The notes below the pieces were generated by a model. It was not told the origin of the DNA. It saw only the letters and a list, made by a program, of their open reading frames with translations, and searched no databases. Position numbers and translations under genes: made by a program. Below, in pieces: positions 1 to 11,972 of a stretch of 64,000 bases of DNA (position 1 is its first letter; every line of letters starts with the position of its first letter). Source of the DNA: an uncultured Thiothrix sp. (GTDB taxonomy: Bacteria > Pseudomonadota > Gammaproteobacteria > Thiotrichales > Thiotrichaceae); contig NZ_CALMZC010000042.1 in NCBI RefSeq assembly GCF_937873765.1, positions 1-64,000 on the forward strand. The letters are read 5' to 3'.

Positions 1-31
1 GTCATTGGCGAATTCATTAATCAGATGTTTT

Positions 32-691
32 TCAACTCTTCTGGTGCATGACCTCTATTTTTACACTATCAGTGTCTTTTATAACAATTTCGCCACGCTC
101 TAACTCCTTAATAGAATTAAGAAAATGATTGACCTTGTTGAAAACAAACTCCTCTATTCCATTATTAAAGTATAAATACTTGTTTTTCTGAGGAATGTTC
201 AAGTTTTCTTCTTGCTTTCTATGCCAGCGTAGAGCACCCAAAGTGATAAAGGTTTTGGTTCGTTTCACACCGGGGAACCTGGCAATTCGTGCTAAAAGCA
301 TATCTAGCAGATGGTAATGTTCTACCTCTATTTTTAGAAAAATATCAAAATCACCTAGTACCGCAGAACATTCTTGTACATATTTTTCTTCACGAAGAGC
401 TGAAACCGTCTCATAGGTATACTTGCCATTAGTGTAGACTTCTACATAGTACACTTCTTTTTGCTGTTGTAAGGGTGAGTCAATGGCAAACTCCCTCATT
501 GCCATTTGTTTTTCTATTTTTCTTGCTGCACGGTCGTTGCAAGGGCGTGCGGAACTAGGGTTCAAAAACTTTTGTATGGTACCAATTTCAAAATCGACGT
601 GTTCAGCAAAGGCTTTTGTATCACCTTTGAACTCGGTGTCTATCAAGTACTCTATGTTTTTTGCCCGAATGACTTCTTTTTTGCTGCTCAT
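32..691 (-). CDS. Hybrid regulator: phage-repressor-like HTH plus Lrp/AsnC (RAM) ligand domain
   Basis: Predicted cytoplasmic transcription regulator of 219 residues. Residues about 1-70 resemble a phage-type helix-turn-helix (KNIEYLIDTEF, then AFAEHVDFEIGTIQKFL, then DRAARKIEK). Residues about 80-155 resemble the RAM ligand-binding and oligomerisation fold of Lrp/AsnC proteins (YYVEVYTNGKY, AVLGDFDIFLKIEVE, FPGVKRTKTFITLG). The usual Lrp-type HTH is missing. I chose the ATG at 691 because GGGAGG lies 8 bases upstream; an in-frame start at 742 has no such site. It is divergent from the lipase gene across a GTAC-rich intergenic region, so it may control itself and the lipase. Ligand and target are unknown. 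The domain calls come from reading the residues and are not search-verified. Confidence 0.7.
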   Translation of the reverse strand: MSSKKEVIRAKNIEYLIDTEFKGDTKAFAEHVDFEIGTIQKFLNPSSARPCNDRAARKIEKQMAMREFAIDSPLQQQKEVYYVEVYTNGKYTYETVSALREEKYVQECSAVLGDFDIFLKIEVEHYHLLDMLLARIARFPGVKRTKTFITLGALRWHRKQEENLNIPQKNKYLYFNNGIEEFVFNKVNHFLNSIKELERGEIVIKDTDSVKIEVMHQKS

Positions 692-715
692 AGCGGTTTC
701 CTCCCCTAAAAATCT

Positions 716-855
716 GTACACGCAACCCTCATTTCGTACCATTTTTGAATGCTTTTTGTACAGTAACTAATTCACACATCAAAAGAGTTGTACCGAAAAT
801 TGCACAGTAAAAGCCTAGAATTATTATTTCGTACCTAAGTAGTCATTTTTTGTAC
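716..855. promoter_or_regulatory. Phased GTAC motif array, candidate operator
   Basis: Six GTAC cores start at 716, 736, 758, 790, 831 and 852, most in a T-rich TTTCGTACC or TTTTTGTACA context. Start-to-start distances are 20, 22, 32, 41 and 21 bases, all close to whole multiples of a helical turn. The array spans the 5' end and upstream region of the regulator gene and lies before the lipase gene. Lrp-family proteins bind phased sites as multimers, so this may be the binding region of the adjacent regulator. GTAC also occurs in the flanking genes, so the phasing and shared context matter more than the count. Confidence 0.4.
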
Positions 856-964
856 ATTGCGATATGCAAAACCAGCTAAAACCATTCTTTTAGCCTTAGT
901 TGATTCATAAATAGTGTTATCGCAGGCTTGTTTTTTAGGGTTCTAAGAGGCAAGGAGAGATAAA

Positions 965-3900
965 ATGTTTAGGCTAAATAAAAAGATAGGAAGCTATTGG
1001 TTTAGCTTCATCAGTTTGTGTTTACTGTGTGGCTCTGTACTAGCTGCTCCGCTATATACGACACTTATTCAATACTTTGCGAGTACTGGCTCAGCAAGTA
1101 CGACTCATACCTTTAATCTTCCGTCAAATCAAAAAGTCGCATCTGGGGGCTATATAAAAATAGAGCTTACTGGTGACTTTGATGCTGCTGATGAATATGC
1201 AAATTTATACATTGAGGGTACATACATTGGTAAAGCTACAGGTGGAGCAGCTACTTGTACTACCAATCTCACAAAAAACTTTACGTTGCCCCAAGCAAAC
1301 TTAGAAAAATGGGGTGCTGATGGAAAAATAGAAGTTACTGTTACCAACTCCTCAGCCGTTTCTGGTTGTACTTCTACCCAACGTAAACACGGGCTAGCTT
1401 TAAGTATTACGAATCTTGTTAGCTCTCAACCTGTCAAGACACTTTCAAAAGTTCGTTTAACCTGCCCTAGTACTATTGTTGAAGGGGCTACTGGCTCTTG
1501 CTCTGCTATAGCTGATTTTTCTGACGCTTCAAGTCAAACTGTTACTTCCTCTGTAAGTAACTGGACAGTAGATAGAGCCGCTTCTATTTCCTCTTCTGGC
1601 GTCATCACTGCATCGCAAGTATCGGCGGATACTTTTGTAACAGTAACGGGAAGGTACACCTATAACGGGGTAACAATGACAGGTCTGGGAAATACTACTG
1701 TTAAAGATGATAGTATTTCTGGGTTGCGTGAATTTAGAGTTTCTTGCCCTAGCTCATTTAATGAAAATAGCAGTATTCAATGCAGAAGCTATGCAAAAAT
1801 TGATGGCACAGAAAGAGAGGTTACTACTTCTAGTACTTGGTCAGAAAATGCCTCTTATACCACTATTACCCCTACAGGTGGTTTATTAACGGCTGTAGAT
1901 GTCATTGGAGATAGTGGAGTATTTGTCAAAGCCAGTTATTCTTATGGTGGAGTTACCAAAGCGGCTGAGCAAGTCGTAACAATAAAAGATATTCCTGTTC
2001 TTCCAACGGCGCTTACTATTACTTGCCCACCCTCCATTGATGAATCCAGTACTGCCAATTGTACTGCTACTGCCACCCTTTCTAATGGTACAAGCTCTAA
2101 TGTTACGAGTACTAGTCAATGGGCAAGTAACAATACTAACCTTGCAACGATTGATAGCAATGGTAAAGTTACAACAAATGCTGTGACAACTGATCAAAAT
2201 GTTACTTTCACCGCTACATATCGTTCAACCACTTCGTCAGTTTTGACTCGCACATTTACCTCAACTATCAAAAATAAAGTTGACTCATCATCATTAAATG
2301 GCAAAACGGTACAATTTACCAATCGTTGGAAAAACTCACTGATTAGTTTGAATGGTAATACTGATTGGTTATTGGCTCAGCAACCGACTGGCTATCACAC
2401 CATTTGTGAGAAAAATCAACCTAACTACTGTCTAAATATTAGTGGTAGTACTTTGCAGAGTAGTCCTATCAGTACAACAGCATCAACCTATGCTCAATGG
2501 GTGCTTGAAGCATATGATGGTCATACTCGGATACGCAATGTAGCTCTCACAAACTTATATATTCACCATGAAAACGCTACAGTTACTGTTGGTAGCATCT
2601 TACCTGGCTGGTTGTCTGCCCAGTGGGTCGTGAAAGAAGTTAGTACTAATACTGGAATTAATCTTTTTAATGAAGCTAATCTGAAACTCACTATAGACGG
2701 TGAATCAGAATGGATATTTATAAAAGATGAGGTCTATGGTACTGGAGGATATCGCATTTGTGAAAAGTGGCTGACTAACTATTGTATCAATATTCAACAC
2801 GACATCTTGCAAAGCAGTAGAATTGAAGATACATGGATGAGTGCTGTGTGGATGAAAGAAGACGCAGGAAATGGTTATTTTAGATTAAATAACCGCTGGA
2901 AATCTGGAGTTTACATAAACGCAGATGGTTTATTTGACTCAACAACCACTCAAACTAACTCTTATTCCAAAGCAATAAAACTATCAGTATCGAATATTTG
3001 GACCCCAAAAGATGCACAACAAAAAGCTGAACCAAATAAACCATCATGCACTACCTCTTTTGATACTTTGAGTACAAAAACTGCTAATAATATAACTCTT
3101 TCCATTATGAAATCGACAGATCAAGACCCTGCTTGTTTGAATGTATATTGGTCGTTCGTCTCTGGGGTGAATACTGGAACATATGAAACTGCAATTCGAG
3201 CCATTTGTGCTGATAACAAAGACCATTCGATAGCAATATCCTCACGTCCAAATGTCAACTCGATGCAGTCAGGTACTTTAAGTGTTAACTCCGATCAAAA
3301 AGACTGTCAAATAAAGGCTTACGGTCGACTCAACAAGGATGATGGTGTATATCTCTACTTTACTCCAAAAAATATATTATTACTTCATGGATTAAACAGC
3401 AGCCCAAGTACATGGCAAGATTTCGTTAATTACCATTTTTCAGGGAAATCTGGTGTTAATAATTGTAAGATTATCTATAACGGGCAAGTAACTGACAAAT
3501 CCATAACAGCAAAAAATATCGCAGGCACTCAAAGTTTATTAAATAACACTGGTTGTTATGTACTAAAATTTGGATCTAACGATAGTCAAAAAACTGCAAA
3601 TGGAGCAACATGTACAGCTCCAAAAGAAGAAGGCTGTAATGGTGATTATTCAACATTCACAGACTTAGGTAAAGAAGTTGGAGCGGCTATTGCAGCTATT
3701 GCACCAGAAACTGCGAATCGTTCAAAAATTATATTGGTCGGACATAGCAGAGGCGGTTTGGCTGCTACTAGGTTTTTACAAACAGAAAGTGATGATCTAA
3801 GGGGAAAAGTAGCTGGCTTAGTAACTATTGGTACACCTCACTCAGGAAGTCGTTTTGGAAGGCTATGTGGGAAATCCGACGTTTTAAATGTGTTAAAGGG

Positions 3901-4384
3901 AAACACTATTACTGCTGCTGCTATTAGTACTTTTCTGGGACAGCGTGTCAAAGAAGTCAAAGAGTTGTTAGAAACACCTAGTGTCTGCTTCCTAGAGGAC
4001 TTATCTAATAATATCGCAACAATGAAAAGAGAGATATCTAACTTACCAACTTATATAAAATACACTGAAATAGTGTATAGTGGCCAAGAGCTTGGTGATC
4101 TTACTAAGGATCATAACCTATTCTCGCTACTTAAATTTTGGTCACCCGATCTAGCTACTTGGCTTAATGAAGAATTGCTCAACCCTGAAACACCTGCAAG
4201 TCTGCAAGGAGATGGAATTGTAGATTCTGACAGTCAACATTTATCTAAGGTTTTAGGAAACTCTAACCCTAGAGATATTGTCACTTATATTCATGAGAAT
4301 GCTGGTGTATTACACACAGACGAACCAAAGCGAGTTAGTGATATTGGCACGGCAATTCTAAATACAATTCAACGTACCAAGTAA
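965..4384 (+). CDS. Secreted modular lipase/esterase with Ig-like and beta-trefoil-like repeats
   Basis: Large exported alpha/beta hydrolase of 1139 residues. Residues 1-27 form a signal peptide ending in VLAAP. Three Ig-like (BIG2-type) repeats begin near residues 164, 258 and 351, each with the pattern T/S-C-P and a second Cys about 13 residues later. Residues about 440-680 hold two related blocks (NRWKNSLISLNG, CEKNQPNYCLNI and CEKWLTNYCINI) that look like beta-trefoil or lectin-like repeats. The C-terminal hydrolase has LLHGLN (H808-G809, oxyanion region) and GHSRGG with nucleophile Ser928. Asp1083 or Asp1087 and His1117 are plausible partners. GGAG precedes the ATG. The gene is AT-rich with many Ser and Thr codons, unlike its neighbours, which suggests acquisition. 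Substrate is unknown; triacylglycerol or a surface ester are possibilities. Confidence 0.8.
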   Translation: MFRLNKKIGSYWFSFISLCLLCGSVLAAPLYTTLIQYFASTGSASTTHTFNLPSNQKVASGGYIKIELTGDFDAADEYANLYIEGTYIGKATGGAATCTTNLTKNFTLPQANLEKWGADGKIEVTVTNSSAVSGCTSTQRKHGLALSITNLVSSQPVKTLSKVRLTCPSTIVEGATGSCSAIADFSDASSQTVTSSVSNWTVDRAASISSSGVITASQVSADTFVTVTGRYTYNGVTMTGLGNTTVKDDSISGLREFRVSCPSSFNENSSIQCRSYAKIDGTEREVTTSSTWSENASYTTITPTGGLLTAVDVIGDSGVFVKASYSYGGVTKAAEQVVTIKDIPVLPTALTITCPPSIDESSTANCTATATLSNGTSSNVTSTSQWASNNTNLATIDSNGKVTTNAVTTDQNVTFTATYRSTTSSVLTRTFTSTIKNKVDSSSLNGKTVQFTNRWKNSLISLNGNTDWLLAQQPTGYHTICEKNQPNYCLNISGSTLQSSPISTTASTYAQWVLEAYDGHTRIRNVALTNLYIHHENATVTVGSILPGWLSAQWVVKEVSTNTGINLFNEANLKLTIDGESEWIFIKDEVYGTGGYRICEKWLTNYCINIQHDILQSSRIEDTWMSAVWMKEDAGNGYFRLNNRWKSGVYINADGLFDSTTTQTNSYSKAIKLSVSNIWTPKDAQQKAEPNKPSCTTSFDTLSTKTANNITLSIMKSTDQDPACLNVYWSFVSGVNTGTYETAIRAICADNKDHSIAISSRPNVNSMQSGTLSVNSDQKDCQIKAYGRLNKDDGVYLYFTPKNILLLHGLNSSPSTWQDFVNYHFSGKSGVNNCKIIYNGQVTDKSITAKNIAGTQSLLNNTGCYVLKFGSNDSQKTANGATCTAPKEEGCNGDYSTFTDLGKEVGAAIAAIAPETANRSKIILVGHSRGGLAATRFLQTESDDLRGKVAGLVTIGTPHSGSRFGRLCGKSDVLNVLKGNTITAAAISTFLGQRVKEVKELLETPSVCFLEDLSNNIATMKREISNLPTYIKYTEIVYSGQELGDLTKDHNLFSLLKFWSPDLATWLNEELLNPETPASLQGDGIVDSDSQHLSKVLGNSNPRDIVTYIHENAGVLHTDEPKRVSDIGTAILNTIQRTK

Positions 4385-4420
4385 AAATAAAAAAGCCCCG
4401 CAATGCGGGGCTTCTTCTTA
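4383..4420. terminator. Bidirectional intrinsic terminator between lipase gene and acnB
   Basis: A 9-bp stem AAGCCCCGC (4393-4401) pairs with GCGGGGCTT (4405-4413) around an AAT loop. Read on the minus strand it is followed by a long T-rich run (complement of 4383-4394), a strong tail for acnB. On the plus strand the tail CTTCTTCTT is weaker but may serve the lipase gene. Confidence 0.85.
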
Positions 4421-4441
4421 ATCAAGGTTTAGAGCTATCGC

Positions 4442-7021
4442 TTAAGCTGCTTTGTCCGCCGCTTTCACATACTCTGGCATTTGATCAAAGTTCAGGTAAC
4501 GGTAGATATCGGAAGCCATGCTATCGATAGTCTTCGCGTATTCCATGTACTCAGCAACCGTTGGTAACTTGCCCATGATCGCAGCTACGGATGCTAACTC
4601 AGCAGAAGCCAAGTAAACATTGGAGCCAGTCCCTAAACGGTTCGGGAAGTTACGCGTTGAAGTCGAAACAGCCGTGCTACCTGGGGCGATACGTGCTTGG
4701 TTACCCATGCACAATGAACAGCCCGGCATCTCGGTACGTGCACCCGCACGGCCATAGATGTTGTAGTAGCCTTCTTCCATCAACTGATGCTCATCCATCT
4801 TCGTCGGTGGAGCAACCCATAAACGGGTTGGAATACCATCCACTTTGTTCAAGAGTTTACCAGCCGCGCGGAAGTGACCGATATTAGTCATACAAGAGCC
4901 AATGAAGACCTCTTGAATCGCATCGCCTTGAACTGTTGACAATAAACGTGCATCGTCTGGGTCATTCGGGGCACACAGAATAGGCTCTTTAATTTCAGAC
5001 ATGTCGATTTCAATTACAGCAGCGTATTCAGCATCTGCATCCGCACGCATTAAGCTTGGATTGGCTAACCATTCTTCCATGCCTTTAATACGACGATTGA
5101 TAGTACGCTCATCACCATAACCTTCAGAGAGCATCCACTTCAACATAACGATATTGGAGCGTAAGTATTCAGCCACTGAATCTTCAGACAGCGTGATGGT
5201 ACAACCGGCAGCCGAACGCTCAGCAGAAGCATCCGATAATTCAAAAGCCTGTTCTACCGTTAAAGTATCCAAACCTTCAATTTCTAAGATACGACCATTG
5301 AAGACGTTTTTCTTACCTTTCTTTTCAACGGTCAATAAGCCTGCTTGAATCGCATAGTAAGGAATCGCATGGACTAAGTCGCGTAAAGTGATGCCCGGTT
5401 GGCGCTCACCTTTGAAACGAATTAGCACAGACTCAGGCATATCCAGTGGCATAACACCCGTCGCAGCGGCGAATGCCACCAGACCAGAACCTGCTGGGAA
5501 AGAAATACCAATCGGGAAACGAGTATGCGAGTCACCACCTGTACCCACCGTATCGGGCAACAGCATACGGTTCAACCAAGAGTGAATAACACCATCACCG
5601 GGGCGTAAAGAAACACCACCACGTGTCATGATGAAATCTGGCAGAGTGTGATGAGTAACCACGTCAACGGGCTTTGGATAAGCTGCTGTATGACAGAAGG
5701 ATTGCATGACTAAATCGGCGGAGAAACCTAAGCAAGCCAAGTCTTTCAGTTCGTCACGTGTCATCGGGCCAGTGGTATCTTGTGAACCCACCGTCGTCAT
5801 CTTTGGTTCACAATAAGCACCAGGGCGAATACCTGTAACACCACAAGCTTTACCGACCATTTTCTGCGCTAAGGTATAACCCTTGCCCGTATCCGCAGGT
5901 TGCTCGGGAGAACGGAACAGATCAGACGCGCCTAAACCTAAAGCTTCACGGGCTTTATTGGTTAAACCACGACCTACGATCAGATTAATACGGCCACCGG
6001 CACGCACTTCATCCAACAGTACTGGGGTTTTCAAGCTGAAAGTAGAAATGACTTCATCCGTGCCATGACGCTTAACCACGCCTTGGTAAGGATAAACGTC
6101 AATCACATCGCCCATTTCCATTTTAGCAACATCCATTTCGATGGGCAGAGCGCCTGCATCTTCCATAGTGTTGAAGAAAATAGGTGCAATTTTGCTACCA
6201 AAGCAATAGCCGCCAGTACGCTTATTCGGAATCCCCGGCATATCCTCACCGAAGAACCACAATACCGAGTTGGTTGCCGACTTACGGGAAGACCCCGTAC
6301 CCACTACGTCACCGACGTAAGCAACGGGGAAACCTTTGGCTTTAACCGCTTCGATTTGCTTTAAGGGACCAACTGAACCATTGTTAGCTGGCTCAATCCC
6401 ATCCCGTGCCATTTTCAGCATCGCATTCGCATGCAAAGGAATGTCAGGACGTGACCACGCATCGGGAGCTGGAGATAAGTCGTCAGTATTGGTTTCGCCT
6501 GGTACTTTGAACACGGTAACTGTGATCTTTTCAGCCAATTCAGGGCGTGAAGTAAACCACTCACCGGCTGCCCAAGAGTCCATGACTTTCTGCGCAGAGG
6601 CATTACCTGCTTTAGCTTTATCAGCGACATCATGGAAGGCATCGAACATTAATAAGGTATGCGACAAGGCTTTGGCCGCTGCCTCAGCAGTCGCTGGATT
6701 ATCTAAAGCAGCGATTAAAGGCTGAACATTGTAACCACCCAGCATAGTACCTAACAGCTCAACAGCACGCTCTGCACTGATCAGCGTAGATTGAGCTTTG
6801 CCACTGGCAAGATCTGCTAAATAAGCCGCTTTCACATAAGCAGCTTCGTCAACACCCGCTGGAACACGATTTTCAATTAAATCAACCAAGAAGGCTTCTT
6901 CACCTGCCGGAGGATTCTTTAACAGCTCCACTAAAGCTGCAGTTTGTGCAGCGTCTAAGGCTTTAGGTGGGACACCCTCAGCAGCGCGCTCTTGCACATG
7001 GTTACGATAGGCTTCCAACAT
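4442..7021 (-). CDS. acnB: Aconitate hydratase B
   Basis: Bifunctional aconitase/2-methylisocitrate dehydratase that interconverts citrate and isocitrate in the TCA cycle; cytoplasmic. Length 859 residues, close to the family's usual 865 or so. The [4Fe-4S] ligands are visible: Cys710 in GSCMTNIGH and Cys768/Cys771 in PGCSLCMGN, the AcnB pattern. The start [16 protein letters not shown] is typical and has AGGAG 9 bases upstream. It is the last gene of the run sucB-lpd-sucC-sucD-gltA-acnB, 33 bp after gltA, and is followed by the intrinsic terminator at 4383-4420. Confidence 0.97.
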   Translation of the reverse strand: MLEAYRNHVQERAAEGVPPKALDAAQTAALVELLKNPPAGEEAFLVDLIENRVPAGVDEAAYVKAAYLADLASGKAQSTLISAERAVELLGTMLGGYNVQPLIAALDNPATAEAAAKALSHTLLMFDAFHDVADKAKAGNASAQKVMDSWAAGEWFTSRPELAEKITVTVFKVPGETNTDDLSPAPDAWSRPDIPLHANAMLKMARDGIEPANNGSVGPLKQIEAVKAKGFPVAYVGDVVGTGSSRKSATNSVLWFFGEDMPGIPNKRTGGYCFGSKIAPIFFNTMEDAGALPIEMDVAKMEMGDVIDVYPYQGVVKRHGTDEVISTFSLKTPVLLDEVRAGGRINLIVGRGLTNKAREALGLGASDLFRSPEQPADTGKGYTLAQKMVGKACGVTGIRPGAYCEPKMTTVGSQDTTGPMTRDELKDLACLGFSADLVMQSFCHTAAYPKPVDVVTHHTLPDFIMTRGGVSLRPGDGVIHSWLNRMLLPDTVGTGGDSHTRFPIGISFPAGSGLVAFAAATGVMPLDMPESVLIRFKGERQPGITLRDLVHAIPYYAIQAGLLTVEKKGKKNVFNGRILEIEGLDTLTVEQAFELSDASAERSAAGCTITLSEDSVAEYLRSNIVMLKWMLSEGYGDERTINRRIKGMEEWLANPSLMRADADAEYAAVIEIDMSEIKEPILCAPNDPDDARLLSTVQGDAIQEVFIGSCMTNIGHFRAAGKLLNKVDGIPTRLWVAPPTKMDEHQLMEEGYYNIYGRAGARTEMPGCSLCMGNQARIAPGSTAVSTSTRNFPNRLGTGSNVYLASAELASVAAIMGKLPTVAEYMEYAKTIDSMASDIYRYLNFDQMPEYVKAADKAA

Positions 7022-7054
7022 GAGACATTATCTCCTCAAACACAATTCTTTGAA

Positions 7055-8362
7055 TTACCGTTTAGCTACAGGCACGTAATCGCGACGTGGCGAACCGATA
7101 TACAATTGACGTGGACGGCCGATACGTGATTCTTCGTCACCCATCATTTCATTCCACTGAGAAATCCAGCCTACGGTACGCGCTAACGCAAACATCACCG
7201 TAAACATCGTGACTGGAATCCCCATGCTCAGGAAGATAACCCCTGAGTAGAAATCCACGTTTGGATATAAACCACGCTCTTTGAAGAACTCATCACTCAA
7301 AGCAATTTGCTCTAATTCGCGAGCGATATCGAACAACTTCTGGTTTGGATTACCCGGTGGCAATTTATCCAGAATTTCATTAGCTAACTTACGGATAATC
7401 TTGGCACGTGGGTCATAGTTTTTGTAAACACGATGACCAAAGCCCATTAAACGGAAACGATCGTTCTTATCTTTAGCACGAGCCACCCAATGTGACAGCG
7501 GTTGATCAGATTTTTCGATCTCACGCAGCATATTGATAACAGCCTCATTCGCACCACCGTGTGCAGGCCCCCACAGAGAAGCAATGCCCGCTGCCGTCGC
7601 TGCATAAGGGTTGGCTTCTGAGCTACCAGCTAGACGTACCGTTGAAGTCGAAGCGTTTTGCTCATGATCAGCATGCAGGATTAAAATAACATCCAGTGCT
7701 TTAGCAAATAATGGATCAACTTCATATTCCTCAGTAGGTACTGCAAACATCATGCGCAAGAAATTGTCTGCATAACCTAATTTATTCAGCGGATACATAA
7801 AAGGTAAACCACGTGAATAACGGAAGCTCCACGCTGCAATCGTTGGCATCTTCGCGATTAAACGATGCGCACAACGCTCACGTTGAACCGGATCATGAAT
7901 ATTTAAATCTTCATGATAGAACGCTGACAGCGCACCCACGACGCCGACCATGGTCGCCATCGGATGCGCATCACGCCGGAAACCACGATAGAAGCCTTGC
8001 ATTTGATCATGCAGCATCGAGTGACGCGTGATGATGTGTTCAAAATCTTCTTTTTCAGCTTGGGTAGGCAGTTCACCTTTCAACAGCAAATAGCACACTT
8101 CTAAGAAAGTGCTTTGCTCAGCTAATTGCTCAATGGGGTAGCCGCGATACAGCAGCTCACCCTTATCGCCATCAAGATAAGTAATCGCACTCGAACAACT
8201 TGCAGTTGCCAGATAACCTGGGTCATAAGTAAACAGGTTCAGCTCTTTGGTCAGCTTGCGAATATCTATGGTTTTGGTTCCCATAGTTGGACTCAATACA
8301 TCCAGCTCGACTTGCTTACCCGTCAAGTTGTCAGTCAGTGTAACGGTATGTTTGGTCATCAT
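7055..8362 (-). CDS. gltA: Citrate synthase (type II)
   Basis: Condenses acetyl-CoA and oxaloacetate to citrate. The 435-residue length and N-terminal region ([17 protein letters not shown]) fit the hexameric, NADH-sensitive type II enzymes of Gram-negative bacteria. Catalytic His268 lies in [11 protein letters not shown] and His310 in [15 protein letters not shown]. Two ATGs are adjacent; GGAG lies 4 bases before the first and 7 before the second (8359), so the second may be used. It sits 28 bp after sucD and 33 bp before acnB in the same direction, consistent with co-transcription. Confidence 0.97.
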   Translation of the reverse strand: MMTKHTVTLTDNLTGKQVELDVLSPTMGTKTIDIRKLTKELNLFTYDPGYLATASCSSAITYLDGDKGELLYRGYPIEQLAEQSTFLEVCYLLLKGELPTQAEKEDFEHIITRHSMLHDQMQGFYRGFRRDAHPMATMVGVVGALSAFYHEDLNIHDPVQRERCAHRLIAKMPTIAAWSFRYSRGLPFMYPLNKLGYADNFLRMMFAVPTEEYEVDPLFAKALDVILILHADHEQNASTSTVRLAGSSEANPYAATAAGIASLWGPAHGGANEAVINMLREIEKSDQPLSHWVARAKDKNDRFRLMGFGHRVYKNYDPRAKIIRKLANEILDKLPPGNPNQKLFDIARELEQIALSDEFFKERGLYPNVDFYSGVIFLSMGIPVTMFTVMFALARTVGWISQWNEMMGDEESRIGRPRQLYIGSPRRDYVPVAKR

Positions 8363-8390
8363 GGTACTCCAAGTATCGGGTGGTTCGGGA

Positions 8391-9257
8391 TTATTTGCTC
8401 AGAGCGGTAGCAATACCTTTGCCCAACTCTGCTGGAGATTTCACGGTAATGACACCAGCAGCTTCAAGGGCTGCAAACTTCTCATTGGCAGTGCCCTTGC
8501 CGCCCGCAATAATCGCGCCAGCATGACCCATACGTTTACCTTTTGGTGCAGTCACACCAGCGATATACGCAGCAACCGGTTTAGTCACGTATTCTTTAAT
8601 AAAGGCTGCAGCTTCTTCCTCAGCAGAACCACCGATTTCGCCACACATCAAAATGGCTTCAGTTTGTGGATCTGCTTGGAACAATTTGAGTGCATCAATA
8701 AAGCTAGTGCCCGGAATAGGGTCGCCACCGATACCGATACAAGTACTTTGACCCCACTCATTGGTTTGCTTGACAGCTTCATAGGTCAAGGTACCCGAAC
8801 GAGACACAATGCCAATCTTACCCGGCTTGTGAATATGGCCGGGCATAATACCAATTTTGCACTCACCCGGAGTGATTACACCGGGGCAGTTCGGGCCGAC
8901 TAACCGGACACCGAGGCTGTCCACGATCATTTTAGCTTCAAGCATGTCCAGCGCTGGAATGCCTTCAGTGATACAAACGATCAGTTTTACGCCTGATTCA
9001 GCCGCTTCAATGATGGAGTCTTTACAGAAAGGCGCTGGAACATAGATCACCGAGGCATCCGCACCCGTATCACGTACCGCTTCTTTCATCGTATTGAAAA
9101 CAGGTAAACCTAAGTGGGTAGCCCCCCCTTTACCTGGAGAAGTACCACCAACCATTTTGGTGCCGTAAGCAATGGCTTGCTCAGAGTGGAAAGTACCTTG
9201 CTTACCGGTGAAGCCTTGGCATAAAACTTTAGTATCTTTATTAATCAGTACGCTCAT
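8391..9257 (-). CDS. sucD: Succinyl-CoA synthetase alpha subunit
   Basis: Alpha subunit of the ADP-forming succinate-CoA ligase, which makes ATP from succinyl-CoA in the TCA cycle with the SucC beta subunit. Length 288 residues, standard. The N-terminal CoA-binding Rossmann domain begins [21 protein letters not shown]. The phosphohistidine loop [13 protein letters not shown] places the phosphorylated His at residue 245. Its start codon overlaps the sucC stop by 4 bases, indicating translational coupling. Confidence 0.97.
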   Translation of the reverse strand: MSVLINKDTKVLCQGFTGKQGTFHSEQAIAYGTKMVGGTSPGKGGATHLGLPVFNTMKEAVRDTGADASVIYVPAPFCKDSIIEAAESGVKLIVCITEGIPALDMLEAKMIVDSLGVRLVGPNCPGVITPGECKIGIMPGHIHKPGKIGIVSRSGTLTYEAVKQTNEWGQSTCIGIGGDPIPGTSFIDALKLFQADPQTEAILMCGEIGGSAEEEAAAFIKEYVTKPVAAYIAGVTAPKGKRMGHAGAIIAGGKGTANEKFAALEAAGVITVKSPAELGKGIATALSK

Positions 9258-10423
9258 GCAGCACCTCCTACAGCAGCAACGATTTTACGAGCAGCATCGC
9301 CAAGGTCATTGGCAGCAATCACCGCTAAACCACTGTTATTCAGTAGTTCCGCACCTTTTTCAGCATTGTTCCCTTCTAAACGCACGACAACAGGAACGGT
9401 CACATTCACTTTTTGTACCGCTTGAATAATACCTTCAGCAATCAAGTCGCAACGAACGATACCACCAAAGATATTAACCAGAATGCCTTGAACTGAACTA
9501 TCCGAGAGGATGATCTTGAAAGCAGCCGCTACGCGCTCAGCGGTTGCACCACCACCAACATCTAAGAAGTTGGCAGGCTGTCCACCGGACAATTTGATAA
9601 TATCCATCGTTGCCATCGCCAAACCAGCGCCGTTTACTAAGCAGCCGATATTACCTTCCAGAGCTACGTAGTTCAGATCCCACTCAGAGGCTTCGATTTC
9701 ACGCGCATCTTCTTGAGACTTATCGCGCATCGCGACTAGGTCAGGTTGACGATATAAAGCGTTGCTATCCACATTCACTTTACCGTCTAAGCACAGTAGA
9801 TTGCCTTCTTTAGTCACTACCAAGGGATTGATTTCTAATAAAGACAAATCTTTTTCTTTAAACATTTTGCCTAAGCCCACTAACAGCTTAGTAAACTGAT
9901 TAATTTGGTCGCCTTTTAAACCTAAACCGAAAGCCAATTCACGGCCTTGATAAGGCATCACACCGGCAATCGGGTCAATGGCAGTTTTCAGGATTTTTTC
10001 AGGAGTCTCGTGGGCAACTTTCTCGATTTCCATACCGCCTTCAGTCGAAGCCATAATGACAACACGACGGCTAGCACGATCTAAGACTGCCCCTAAATAT
10101 AATTCACGATCAATATTGCAGGTTTCTTCAACCAGAATCGTGTTGATAGGTTGACCGTTAGCATCGGTTTGGAAAGTCACCAAGTTGGTGCCGAGTAAAG
10201 AGCCAGCAAACTTGCCTGCTTCAGCGGGGTTATCAAATAACTTAACACCACCTGCTTTGCCACGGCCACCGGCATGTACTTGTGCCTTGACAACGACTTT
10301 AGGAGTGCTTAAGGATTTAGCGGCTTCTTCAGCTTCAGCAGCACTAGTGGCTACCTTGCTATTTGGCACAGGCAGGCCATATTGGCGGAACACTGCCTTG
10401 GCTTGATACTCGTGTAAATTCAT
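9254..10423 (-). CDS. sucC: Succinyl-CoA synthetase beta subunit
   Basis: Beta subunit of succinate-CoA ligase, carrying an N-terminal ATP-grasp nucleotide-binding domain and a C-terminal CoA-ligase domain. Length 389 residues, typical. It begins [20 protein letters not shown], the family signature, and the C-terminal region has [25 protein letters not shown] precedes the ATG. It overlaps sucD by 4 bases. About 109 bases with a hairpin separate it from lpd upstream, so part of its expression could be set there. Confidence 0.97.
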   Translation of the reverse strand: MNLHEYQAKAVFRQYGLPVPNSKVATSAAEAEEAAKSLSTPKVVVKAQVHAGGRGKAGGVKLFDNPAEAGKFAGSLLGTNLVTFQTDANGQPINTILVEETCNIDRELYLGAVLDRASRRVVIMASTEGGMEIEKVAHETPEKILKTAIDPIAGVMPYQGRELAFGLGLKGDQINQFTKLLVGLGKMFKEKDLSLLEINPLVVTKEGNLLCLDGKVNVDSNALYRQPDLVAMRDKSQEDAREIEASEWDLNYVALEGNIGCLVNGAGLAMATMDIIKLSGGQPANFLDVGGGATAERVAAAFKIILSDSSVQGILVNIFGGIVRCDLIAEGIIQAVQKVNVTVPVVVRLEGNNAEKGAELLNNSGLAVIAANDLGDAARKIVAAVGGAA

Positions 10424-10477
10424 CCTGATTTCCTTTAGTTGCTAACCCACTTTTAACAGTAGGTTTTGTTCGCACAA

Positions 10478-10509
10478 ACGCCACGACTCTTGTAAACAAG
10501 GCGTGGCGT
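10478..10509 (-). terminator. Hairpin between lpd and sucC, possible attenuator
   Basis: An 8-bp stem ACGCCACG (10478-10485) pairs with CGTGGCGT (10502-10509), with an inner short CTTG/CAAG stem. On the transcribed minus strand only TTTGTG follows, a poor U tract, so it is more likely a partial terminator or RNA-stability hairpin than a full stop. A T6 run follows on the plus strand, where no gene needs it. Confidence 0.4.
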
Positions 10510-10532
10510 GTAGTGTTTTTTAGTATATGCAA

Positions 10533-11966
<1,434 letters not shown>

Positions 11967-11972
11967 TTAATC

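Noticed and set aside
483-770. Plus-strand ORFs overlapping the hybrid regulator
   Set aside because: Shadow frames of the minus-strand gene, which has a strong ribosome site and recognisable domains.
6336-6725. 129-codon plus-strand ORF opposite acnB
   Set aside because: Antisense shadow of a well-supported gene with no recognisable family.
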